Below are positions 41,264-48,957 of a stretch of 64,000 nt of DNA, piece after piece. The stretch spans positions 62,001-126,000 of the forward strand of contig JANQQU010000035.1 in the NCBI GenBank assembly GCA_028284905.1. Direction: 5' to 3'. The position numbers were made by a program, and so were the translations under genes. The stretch is from Calditrichia bacterium (lineage in GTDB: Bacteria > Calditrichota > Calditrichia > RBG-13-44-9 > J075). Position 1 is the stretch's first letter. The number at the start of each line of letters is the position of its first letter. Below the pieces are notes generated by a model. That model was given only the letters and a program-made list of their open reading frames with translations, made no database searches and was not told the DNA's origin.

Positions 41264-42442
41264 ATGACCGTGCAACAACGAATGGCTTTTCGGATACAAA
41301 TCTTTCTATTTTTAATTATACTCACAGTTTGCAGCAACGCCCAGCCGCTTAAGGATATGCGGGGAATCTGGATTGTCCGTCACAACATGAAAAGTGCAGC
41401 GGATATCGAAAGATTTCTGAAAATTGCCGCTGATAACCGGTTTACTGACCTTTTTGTTCAGGTGCGGGGGCGTGGAGATGCTTATTATCAGAGTAACTAT
41501 GAACCGATGGCGGAGGGAGTAGACCCGGACTTTGACCCATTGTCATATTTGCTCGCAAGAAATAAGCATTTTAATTTCCGCATCCATGCCTGGGTGAATG
41601 TTTTTTATTTCTGGAGCAGCGAGAAACAGCCTCTCGCCAAAAATCACTTACTCTATCAAAAACCGGAATGGATTGTCTACCCGGTCGATTACGATTCCCT
41701 GAATAGCGATGACCCACTTTATATGGATCGGCGGAATGCGGAAGGACTCTATCACTCTCCCTTGCTGGCGGAGGTAAGAGAGCATCTGCTGAATGTCATT
41801 GGGGATATTGTTAATAATTATAGGGTAGATGGCATCCATCTCGATTATATCCGCTTCCCGGGAAGAGAATACGATTACAATCCGGAAATTCGTCAACGCT
41901 TCAAAGAGAAATATTATCTTGACCCGATTGACTTTCAAAAGGATACAGACAAATTTGTAGAAAGATTCGGCAGAACCGGCTACTCGTTATTTTATGAACG
42001 CTGGGCAGATTTTCTGCGGGACGGGCTTTCCGAATGTGTGGCAGCGATTGGTAATCAAATACACTATGATCATCCAAGAGTGATTGTGTCCGCGGCGGTT
42101 AAGCCGGATTTGGAGATGGCACATTGGGAGTACTATCAGGAATGGGATCGTTGGTTGCGAGAAGGATGGCTAGACTGGGCGATTCCCATGAATTATACAC
42201 CGGATTTATCTCGTTTCACCCGAAGAATGGAAACGATTGCCCAGCATTGCGATACTTCCCGGGTTTTAATGGGAATAGCTGCATACAATCAACCGGCAGC
42301 AGCTGTGGTCGAAAAAATTTTAACGGTGGAAAATCATCCCTACGTTGGTTACGTTTTATTTTCCTATGATCAGCTATTGAAAGATAAGCAATTACAGAAA
42401 CTGTATTTTAAACATCTATCAAAAACGGAGGCCGGCAAATGA
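41264..42442 (+). CDS. Secreted glycoside-hydrolase-like GHL10 family protein
   Basis: This 392-residue protein has an N-terminal signal peptide (hydrophobic residues 10-25, ending near CSNAQ). The rest is a (beta/alpha)8-barrel-like domain of the GHL10/YngK type: RGIWIVRHN near residue 37, [12 protein letters not shown] near 64, [11 protein letters not shown] near 105 and [12 protein letters not shown] near 190, where the Asp and Glu/Asp residues are expected to be catalytic. Relatives such as DigH cleave denuded peptidoglycan glycans. The envelope is the likely site of action. Its stop overlaps the hutU start (ATGA). Confidence 0.85.
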   Translation: MTVQQRMAFRIQIFLFLIILTVCSNAQPLKDMRGIWIVRHNMKSAADIERFLKIAADNRFTDLFVQVRGRGDAYYQSNYEPMAEGVDPDFDPLSYLLARNKHFNFRIHAWVNVFYFWSSEKQPLAKNHLLYQKPEWIVYPVDYDSLNSDDPLYMDRRNAEGLYHSPLLAEVREHLLNVIGDIVNNYRVDGIHLDYIRFPGREYDYNPEIRQRFKEKYYLDPIDFQKDTDKFVERFGRTGYSLFYERWADFLRDGLSECVAAIGNQIHYDHPRVIVSAAVKPDLEMAHWEYYQEWDRWLREGWLDWAIPMNYTPDLSRFTRRMETIAQHCDTSRVLMGIAAYNQPAAAVVEKILTVENHPYVGYVLFSYDQLLKDKQLQKLYFKHLSKTEAGK

Positions 42443-44088
42443 CACGGGTAATTCGCGCACCAAGAGGAACAAGCTTGTCCTGCAAGGGATGGCATCAGGA
42501 AGCAGCATTGCGAATGTTGATGAATAATCTCGATCCTGAAGTCGCTGAAGTGCCTGCCGATTTGGTCGTATACGGAGGATCGGGCAAAGCCGCGCGTAAT
42601 TGGGCCGCTTTTGATGCGATTGTTGCAGCTATTAAAGATCTTGAAAACGATGAGACTTTGTTAGTACAAAGCGGCAAGCCGGTTGGCATTTTTCGCACCC
42701 ATGAATATTCTCCACGGGTGATTATTGCCAACTCCAACCTGGTTGGCCGCTGGTCGAACTGGGAATATTTCCGGGAGTTGGAAGCAAAGGGATTAATGAT
42801 GTATGGGCAAATGACTGCCGGTAGCTGGATTTATATCGGTACCCAGGGAATTTTGCAGGGAACCTACGAGACATTTGCGGAAATTGCCCGAAAACGATTT
42901 AACGGAGATTTGGCCGGCACACTGACACTAACCGCCGGGCTTGGTGGTATGGGCGGCGCACAACCGCTGGCTGTTACAATGAACAACGGTGTTGTTATCG
43001 CTGTCGATGTCGAAGAACATCGTATCCAGCGGCGCCTGGAAACTCGCTATCTGGACGAGATGTCCGTAACGCTGGATGATGCATTAGAGAAAGCTCAAAT
43101 AGCAATGGCAGCAAAAACACCATTGTCGATTGGCTTATTGGGAAATGCCGCAGATATTTTTCCGGAATTCGTGCAGCGGGGCATTGTCCCGGATATTGTA
43201 ACCGACCAAACATCCGCCCATGATGAACTGAATGGATACGTTCCCAATGGTATGTCCTACGAAACAGCGCTAAAATTGCGTAACGCCGATCCGGATAAAT
43301 ACATCAAACTATCGATGCGTGCGATGGCTACTCATTGCCAGGCCATGCTGGATCTTCAGAAACTTGGTGCGGAAACGTTCGATTACGGCAACAACCTGCG
43401 CGGCCAGGCACTGGAAGAAGGCGTGGAAAATGCCTTTGACTATCCGGGATTTGTGCCGGCCTATATTCGCCCGCTTTTTTGCGTTGGCAAGGGACCGTTT
43501 CGCTGGGCGGCATTATCTGGCGATCCGGAAGATATATATCGTACCGATGAACTGGTGAAAGAGATGTTCCCGGAAGATGCAGCATTGATGCGCTGGATAG
43601 ACATGGCCCGGGAAAAAATCGCTTTCCAGGGATTACCCTCGCGGATTTGCTGGTTAGGCTACGGCGAACGTGCGAAACTGGGACTGGCGATGAATGAGTT
43701 AGTGAAGAATGGTGAAGTGAAGGCACCGATCGTGATTGGTCGCGATCACCTGGATTGTGGATCGGTGGCATCGCCAAACCGGGAAACGGAAGCAATGAAA
43801 GACGGCAGTGATGCCGTTGCGGACTGGCCATTGTTAAATGGCATGTTAAATGTTGCTTCCGGTGCTTCCTGGGTTTCCATGCATCATGGCGGTGGGGTTG
43901 GTATCGGATATTCCCAGCATTCCGGTGTAGTGATGGTAGCTGATGGCAGCGATGATACTGCGAAACGAATTGAGCGAGTGCTTACTAACGATCCCGGCAC
44001 CGGCGTGATGCGCCATGTGGATGCCGGCTACGAAGAAGCGATCGCCTGCGCGAAGGAGCGCGGTGTGCGCATCCCGATGATGAAATAA
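42439..44088 (+). CDS. hutU: Urocanate hydratase
   Basis: This 549-residue enzyme converts urocanate to imidazolonepropionate in histidine degradation using bound [23 protein letters not shown] near residue 133, [11 protein letters not shown] near 173 and the hallmark [20 protein letters not shown] near 434 are present. Length is typical. The ATG overlaps the previous stop and GGAGG lies inside the previous gene's end. No hutH, hutI or hutG is nearby. Confidence 0.95.
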   Translation: MTRVIRAPRGTSLSCKGWHQEAALRMLMNNLDPEVAEVPADLVVYGGSGKAARNWAAFDAIVAAIKDLENDETLLVQSGKPVGIFRTHEYSPRVIIANSNLVGRWSNWEYFRELEAKGLMMYGQMTAGSWIYIGTQGILQGTYETFAEIARKRFNGDLAGTLTLTAGLGGMGGAQPLAVTMNNGVVIAVDVEEHRIQRRLETRYLDEMSVTLDDALEKAQIAMAAKTPLSIGLLGNAADIFPEFVQRGIVPDIVTDQTSAHDELNGYVPNGMSYETALKLRNADPDKYIKLSMRAMATHCQAMLDLQKLGAETFDYGNNLRGQALEEGVENAFDYPGFVPAYIRPLFCVGKGPFRWAALSGDPEDIYRTDELVKEMFPEDAALMRWIDMAREKIAFQGLPSRICWLGYGERAKLGLAMNELVKNGEVKAPIVIGRDHLDCGSVASPNRETEAMKDGSDAVADWPLLNGMLNVASGASWVSMHHGGGVGIGYSQHSGVVMVADGSDDTAKRIERVLTNDPGTGVMRHVDAGYEEAIACAKERGVRIPMMK

Positions 44089-44119
44089 AACTTTATGAGA
44101 AACGGTTAAAGTACGAATC

Positions 44120-45178
44120 ATGAAAATCGCAATGTTACTTTCCGGCGGGGTAGATAGTTCGGTGGCTTTACGTCTTTTGAAAGATGAAGGTCATGATCTA
44201 ACTGCGTTTTATTTGAAAATTTGGCTACAGGAAGAATTTTCCTTTCTGGGAGACTGTCCCTGGGAAAAAGATTTGGAATATGTCCGGGCAGTTTGTGAGC
44301 AGGCGGATGTGCCGCTGGAAGTGGTGCCAATGCAAACCGAATACTGGGATTCGGTAATCAAATATACCATTGAAGAAATTGAAGCCGGCAGAACGCCGAA
44401 TCCCGATATGCTTTGTAATAACTGGGTTAAATTCGGGCAATTTGTTGATAAAATTGATCCTTCGTTTGAGAAAGTCGCCTCTGGTCATTATGCCAGTGTG
44501 CGGGAAGCAAACGGGGAATTTTTCCTGGAGCGTGCACCGGATCCGGTGAAAGATCAGACCTATTTTCTCGCACGGCTTTCCCAGCAGCAGCTCTCCCGGG
44601 CGCTTTATCCATTGGGGCCTTATATGAAGACGCAAGTGCGGGATTTGGCGAAGCTCTATAATCTTCCCACCCAAAATCGCCGGGATAGCCAGGGACTTTG
44701 TTTCCTCGGGCAAATTAAATTCTCCGATTTCGTGAAAGAACATCTCGGTATTCGCAAAGGGGATATCATCAATATCGACAGTGGAGAAAAGCTTGGCGAG
44801 CATAATGGCTACTATTACTACACGATTGGTCAGCGGCAAGGTTTGGGTCTGTCCGGCGGTCCCTGGTATGTGGTGGAAAAAGATATTCCGGCGAACCAAA
44901 TCTACATTTCCCAACGAATGGATATGGAAAATAAACATCGGGATACTTTTCTGGCCGGGGATTTTCGCTGGATATCCGGTGAACGTCCTGAGAAAACAAG
45001 TTTGCAGGTGAAAATCCGCCATGGGGCTTTAATTTACGATTGTGAAGTAAAATTTGGGGAAAACGATCAGGCTGAAGTAACTCTGGACCGTCCGGATCGC
45101 GCCGGTATAGCCGCCGGACAATTCGCGGTCTTTTATGATGATATTCGCTGCCTCGGTAGCGCAGTAATTTTGAAATAA
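44120..45178 (+). CDS. mnmA: tRNA-specific 2-thiouridylase MnmA
   Basis: This 352-residue enzyme makes 2-thiouridine at position 34 of Glu, Gln and Lys tRNAs. The PP-loop SGGVDSS is at residues 8-14, the first catalytic cysteine lies in PNPDMLCNNWVKF near residue 107, and the second in SQGLCFLGQIKF near 198. The C-terminal beta-barrel is present. Both cysteines are normal codons. In selenium users its product can be turned to 2-selenouridine by SelU/MnmH, which is not in the window. Confidence 0.95.
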   Translation: MKIAMLLSGGVDSSVALRLLKDEGHDLTAFYLKIWLQEEFSFLGDCPWEKDLEYVRAVCEQADVPLEVVPMQTEYWDSVIKYTIEEIEAGRTPNPDMLCNNWVKFGQFVDKIDPSFEKVASGHYASVREANGEFFLERAPDPVKDQTYFLARLSQQQLSRALYPLGPYMKTQVRDLAKLYNLPTQNRRDSQGLCFLGQIKFSDFVKEHLGIRKGDIINIDSGEKLGEHNGYYYYTIGQRQGLGLSGGPWYVVEKDIPANQIYISQRMDMENKHRDTFLAGDFRWISGERPEKTSLQVKIRHGALIYDCEVKFGENDQAEVTLDRPDRAGIAAGQFAVFYDDIRCLGSAVILK

Positions 45179-45226
45179 AAAATTAACCCGAAAACCATAG
45201 CTCATCGCTTAACACCGGAGACAGAT

Positions 45227-45565
45227 ATGATCGAATTGATTTGCGCGAAAACATGAAGCACTTGCAAGAAGGCGGTCGCCTTATTGGATGAAAAAAATAT
45301 CGCTTATCAATACCGGGAATATTTTCAACAACCACTCTCCCGGGAAGAGATACGAGTTATGCTGAAAAAGCTGGATCTCTCCGCACAAGATATCCTTCGA
45401 AAGCGGGATAAAGCGTATAAAGAAAATAACCTGGATGCAGTAACCGACGAAGAAAAGTTAATCGGTTATATGAGCGAAAACCCCGGTCTCATCCAGCGCC
45501 CGATCGGAATCACTGATGGAAAAGCAGTGGTCGGCAGGCCGGTAGAAAATTTGTTGGACTTATAA
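45227..45565 (+). CDS. ArsC/Spx-family thioredoxin-fold protein, predicted selenoprotein (in-frame TGA = Sec10)
   Basis: The frame from ATG 45227 to the TAA at 45565 encodes 112 residues with one internal TGA at 45254-45256. The residues around it are CAKT-[TGA]-STCKKA, where the ArsC/Spx redox motif normally reads CxTC/CxxC followed by a basic pair, so the TGA stands exactly at the first cysteine. Downstream, the family hallmark LIQRPIGI and the closing VGRPVENLL match ArsC-like proteins. GGAG lies six bases before the ATG, supporting a start ahead of the TGA. A hairpin with a GGTC loop follows at the spacing of a bacterial SECIS. Likely role: thiol/selenol redox enzyme or arsenate-reductase-like protein. 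Alternatives are a nonsense mutation or sequencing error. Read as a normal ORF it would start at 45284 and lack its active site. Confidence 0.85.
45254..45286 (+). promoter_or_regulatory. Predicted bacterial SECIS element with its UGA codon
   Basis: After TGA (45254-45256) the mRNA can fold CAA (45265-45267) with TTG (45284-45286), a G/A mismatch, AAGGC (45269-45273) with GCCTT (45278-45282), and apical loop GGTC (45274-45277). The loop starts 17 bases after the TGA and opens with G. Known bSECIS elements have 16-37 bases to a small apical loop with a G in the first two positions, and E. coli fdhF also uses GGUC. Confidence 0.8.
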
Positions 45566-45575
45566 TGCCATCAAA

Positions 45576-45612
45576 AGAAAAACCTGAGCAGAAATGATGC
45601 TCAGGTTTTTTT
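45576..45612. terminator. Bidirectional terminator between the ArsC-like and M42 genes
   Basis: AACCTGAGC (45581-45589) pairs perfectly with GCTCAGGTT (45599-45607). A-rich sequence lies on the left and seven T residues lie on the right, so it can end transcription from both converging genes. Confidence 0.85.
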
Positions 45613-45642
45613 AGTTTAAGACTGTTTTTAGAAAACACTTCG

Positions 45643-46713
45643 CTAACGAATATAACGGAAATCATGCCCTTCCGGTAATTGAAGCAGGAATTCATACATT
45701 AATTTAATGACATTCTCGATATCATCGCGATGCGCGGTTTCCACGGTGGTGTGCATATACTTCAAAGGGAGTGATATCAAGGCTGAAGCGACCCCTTCTC
45801 CGGAATATGCAAAAGAATCGGTATCCGTCCCAGTCGAGCGGGAAGTCGCTTCCCGCTGGATCGGTATTTTTTGCTCTTTCGCTACATTGATGATCATCTT
45901 GAGAAGATTATTCTGCACCGCCGGCCCGTAGGTAACCGCCGGCCCTTTACCACAGGAAACATCCCCGCTTTTAATTTTATCATACATGGGCGATTGGGTA
46001 TCATGGGTAACATCGGTGATAATTGCGACATCCGGTTTGATGCGCCGGGAAATCATCTCCGCACCACGCAGACCGATCTCTTCCTGAACAGCATTAACGA
46101 TGTAAAGGGAATAGGGCAGATCAATCTTGTTCTTTTTGATTTGCCGGGCCACTTCCGCAATCATAAAACCACCGATGCGATTGTCCAGCGCTCTGCCGAC
46201 AAAATAACGGCTGTTTAATTCCATCAATTCATCTTCAAAAGTAACCACGCTACCGACATGAATTCCCAATGCTTCCACTTCCTCACGGGACTGGCAGCCG
46301 CAGTCGATAAAGATATTTTTCAATGAAGGGGCGGTTTCATTGGATTTATCCCGGACATGAATTGCCGGCCAGCCAAACACCCCTTTAACAATCCCCTCAT
46401 CAGTATGAATGTTCACACGCTTGGATGGGGCAATCATATAATCGGAACCACCGTTGCGGATGACGTAGAGGTAGCCGCTTTCGGTAATGTAATTAACAAA
46501 CCAGGAGATTTCATCGGCATGGGCTTCGATGACAACTTTATAGTCTTTACCGGGATTGATAACGCCGGCAACGCTGCCATATACATCTGTCATATAATCG
46601 TCAATGTATGGCTTTAGGTAGTCCAGCCAAAGTTGCTGTCCGGAGGATTCAAATCCTGTAGGAGAGGGGTTGTTGAGGTATTCGAAAAGAAACTTTTTAC
46701 TTTTACTTCGCAT
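45643..46713 (-). CDS. M42-family zinc aminopeptidase
   Basis: This 356-residue protein has the M42 (FrvX/TET/deblocking aminopeptidase) motifs in order: IEAHADEISWFV (first His and Asp), GRALDNRIGGF (bridging Asp), VQEEIGLRGAEM (catalytic Glu pair) and ITDVTHDT. Such enzymes are cytoplasmic, usually dodecameric, and trim peptides. AAGGAG lies before the ATG. It converges on the ArsC-like gene across a shared terminator and may be co-transcribed with the M28 peptidase gene upstream. Confidence 0.92.
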   Translation of the reverse strand: MRSKSKKFLFEYLNNPSPTGFESSGQQLWLDYLKPYIDDYMTDVYGSVAGVINPGKDYKVVIEAHADEISWFVNYITESGYLYVIRNGGSDYMIAPSKRVNIHTDEGIVKGVFGWPAIHVRDKSNETAPSLKNIFIDCGCQSREEVEALGIHVGSVVTFEDELMELNSRYFVGRALDNRIGGFMIAEVARQIKKNKIDLPYSLYIVNAVQEEIGLRGAEMISRRIKPDVAIITDVTHDTQSPMYDKIKSGDVSCGKGPAVTYGPAVQNNLLKMIINVAKEQKIPIQREATSRSTGTDTDSFAYSGEGVASALISLPLKYMHTTVETAHRDDIENVIKLMYEFLLQLPEGHDFRYIR

Positions 46714-46767
46714 GGTAACTCCTTTATCGGTCTAAAAAGAGGATGTGGTGGATAATAAATTCTTGCG

Positions 46768-47844
46768 TTATTGTCTGCCGGATTGAAGATGTAAACGACT
46801 CAAATCCCGATCAAGGTTTATCAGCAACTCCAGCATCACTTCCGATGCTTCCAGGAAAAAAGGTTGATTGATATTTTCGAAAGTATCAGTGGGCTTATGG
46901 TAATGGGCTTTGTCTTCAACTCCCAAGTATAAGAAAGGGATGCCATGGTAATAGAACGGGGCATGGTCGGAAGAATAGGTCCAGTCTTCCAGATCATCGA
47001 GGCTGTTATGCCCCTGGACAACTTTCAAAAATGAAGCCCGGGAAACTGCTGAAACATATTTGCTCAATTGGGGAAAATGGTCGGTGCCGGAAATGTAGAG
47101 AAGACTGTCAGCCGCCGGGGAAATCATGTCCATGTTAATGTTAAGAGCGATTTTCTCTAACGGAAATGGAGGATTTCGGACAAAGGCCCGGGCGCCATTC
47201 AGTCCGGTTTCTTCCGCGTCCAAAGCCGCAAAAATGATCGTATGATCGGGCAACTGGTTTGAGAAGTAGCCGGCTGCAGCGAGCATTGCGGAAACGCCGC
47301 TGCCGTTATCGTTTGCACCATTGTAAATTTCCCCGCCGCGAATGCCCTCATGGTCATAATGAGCGGTGATCAGTATCGCTAATTCGCTATTGCGCTGCCC
47401 GGGGAGATACCCAATAATATTGATACCGGTATGCGATTGTTGACCGTTTCCTGATCCATAGTTGCGATGAGAGCGGGGAACGAACTGAAATGATTGCGCA
47501 AAACCGCCGTTAAATGATTGCAAACCAAACGCTGAAAATTGCCGTACAAGAAATTGCTGAGCCCGCAGATTGCCCCTGCTGCCGGTCTTTCTACCTTCCA
47601 GGCTATCGGCAGATAGAACGGCCAGTGAGGTTATCAATTGGATTGAACTCAAACGTTGCCAGGTAGTGTTTGCACTGGGAAGTTTCAGATTTTCGAAGAT
47701 GGTGCCCTGGCGTTCCACCTGGCCCCATAATGCCCCGCTGATACAGGTAAGAAAAAGAATGAATAATATATTTTGCAGTGATTTCGCTCGTTGTCGGTGA
47801 TGTTGCAACTGTGTGATTTCCTTCCCGGAAGATGAGTTTCTCAA
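46768..47844 (-). CDS. Secreted M28-family zinc peptidase
   Basis: This 358-residue protein has a basic N-region and hydrophobic core (about residues 25-40, ending near LWGQ), i.e. a signal peptide. Zinc-site motifs are ITAHYDHEG, NGANDNGSGVSAML, ALDAEETGLNGARAF and SSDHAPFYYHGIPFLYLG, in M28 order. It is an exported aminopeptidase- or carboxypeptidase-like enzyme. The start is uncertain: TTG at 47844 has a weak SD, and an in-frame TTG at 47808 has AAGGAAA upstream and would give a more compact signal peptide. Confidence 0.88.
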   Translation of the reverse strand: MRNSSSGKEITQLQHHRQRAKSLQNILFILFLTCISGALWGQVERQGTIFENLKLPSANTTWQRLSSIQLITSLAVLSADSLEGRKTGSRGNLRAQQFLVRQFSAFGLQSFNGGFAQSFQFVPRSHRNYGSGNGQQSHTGINIIGYLPGQRNSELAILITAHYDHEGIRGGEIYNGANDNGSGVSAMLAAAGYFSNQLPDHTIIFAALDAEETGLNGARAFVRNPPFPLEKIALNINMDMISPAADSLLYISGTDHFPQLSKYVSAVSRASFLKVVQGHNSLDDLEDWTYSSDHAPFYYHGIPFLYLGVEDKAHYHKPTDTFENINQPFFLEASEVMLELLINLDRDLSRLHLQSGRQ

Positions 47845-47918
47845 TGACTGTTTCCAGCTTTTATTCGCTTCACTTTTCTACTGACTTTAGACCATCTTTC
47901 GCCTATAAATGTTACATA

Positions 47919-48899
47919 TTACTGTTCAAAATATAGTGACTTATTATACGCATCCCATCGCCAGATATTTCCCGGTGTCAGATGAACACCGCCGATCCAG
48001 CGATCGATTTCATGGCATTTCAGCCAATCCTTTTCATGCGCTAAAACCTCTCGGCCAGCATCTGTCAGGAAAAGTGTCTGTTGCTTAAAATCGTCCAGAG
48101 AAATACCGGAAGCAGGCACTTGAAAAGGCGAACCGTTTCCCGTTTTTAGCAAGGGGTATTCTCCACTGAGCAAAATTTGAATATATGACCAAAAAGACCA
48201 GTCACCAAGATAAGGTGCGGATTCCAACCGTCCCGCTGCCTGGAAAATTTCGACGGGCTGTTCTAAACCATCAGCGATCAATTGAAGAATCTGCTGTTCA
48301 TTACGGGAAAGGCCATTGTTGCGGGAGGAATATTCCTCTAAAAGGCGATTGATGCAAGCGATCATAAAGGGCAATGGATTTTCGCCGGCTTGAAAAAGAC
48401 GCAACAATTTTTCCGGAGATTCTGCAGTAAATGCCAACCAGGCCTGTCGGGCAGCTATTAATTGCGATTGAGTCACCGCTTGCCGTCCGGCAAATTCTTC
48501 CGGGAGCTCCGCCGCCGGGATTTCCGAAACAAAGCGATCTTTGCAAATAATGGTCAGATTACAGTTCTCTAACTGCTGTCCGGAGAACCAGCTGAGGAGT
48601 TGCCAAAGCTGCAATTGATCGTAGAGATCATGCTCGAACCAAAGAACGACTTCCTGATAGGAAAGTGCTGACTGAAGAAGATTGTCTCGTGAGATAAACT
48701 GATCATGCACTTCCTGAAAATCGCCCCAGCCAGAGCGGGCGATAAAACCTGCGCGTATCTCCGACAATGCCTCCAGTGTCTCGCAATGCGGTACCGGTCC
48801 ATCATGCAGTACATCCCGCCAGGGCAGAATATCTGCTTCGATATTAGCCTGTTTTATGGTCGCTGCGGCACTATCGCCATTAGTGATAATCAGACGCAT
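47919..48899 (-). CDS. DUF1835-domain protein
   Basis: This 326-residue protein begins with the DUF1835 pattern ITNGDSAAATIKQA then PWRDVLHDGPVP, and has VLWFEHDLYDQLQLWQLL near residue 88. The central and C-terminal parts are helical. Function of this family is unknown. It is cytoplasmic by appearance and lies in the same direction as, and just downstream of, the HEAT-repeat transporter-like gene. Confidence 0.8.
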   Translation of the reverse strand: MRLIITNGDSAAATIKQANIEADILPWRDVLHDGPVPHCETLEALSEIRAGFIARSGWGDFQEVHDQFISRDNLLQSALSYQEVVLWFEHDLYDQLQLWQLLSWFSGQQLENCNLTIICKDRFVSEIPAAELPEEFAGRQAVTQSQLIAARQAWLAFTAESPEKLLRLFQAGENPLPFMIACINRLLEEYSSRNNGLSRNEQQILQLIADGLEQPVEIFQAAGRLESAPYLGDWSFWSYIQILLSGEYPLLKTGNGSPFQVPASGISLDDFKQQTLFLTDAGREVLAHEKDWLKCHEIDRWIGGVHLTPGNIWRWDAYNKSLYFEQ

Positions 48900-48957
48900 T
48901 TCAGAATCCCATACTGGTTAAACTAATGAGAGAGGTTCGTGCTGGAAACGGGTTAAA

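Noticed and set aside
40571-41337. Long minus-strand ORFs opposite rplQ
   Set aside because: They are mirror frames of the Ala/Glu/Lys low-complexity tail. Their translations are repetitive Phe/Arg/Ser/Leu strings with no domain.
45254-45256. The in-frame TGA as evidence of a pseudogene or a reassigned TGA code
   Set aside because: TGA is the stop of other intact genes here (rpmJ, rpsJ, the GHL10 gene), so it is not reassigned. The rest of the frame is intact, the SD and ATG are good, and the TGA coincides with the redox cysteine with a SECIS-like hairpin behind it, so a random nonsense mutation is unlikely though not excluded.
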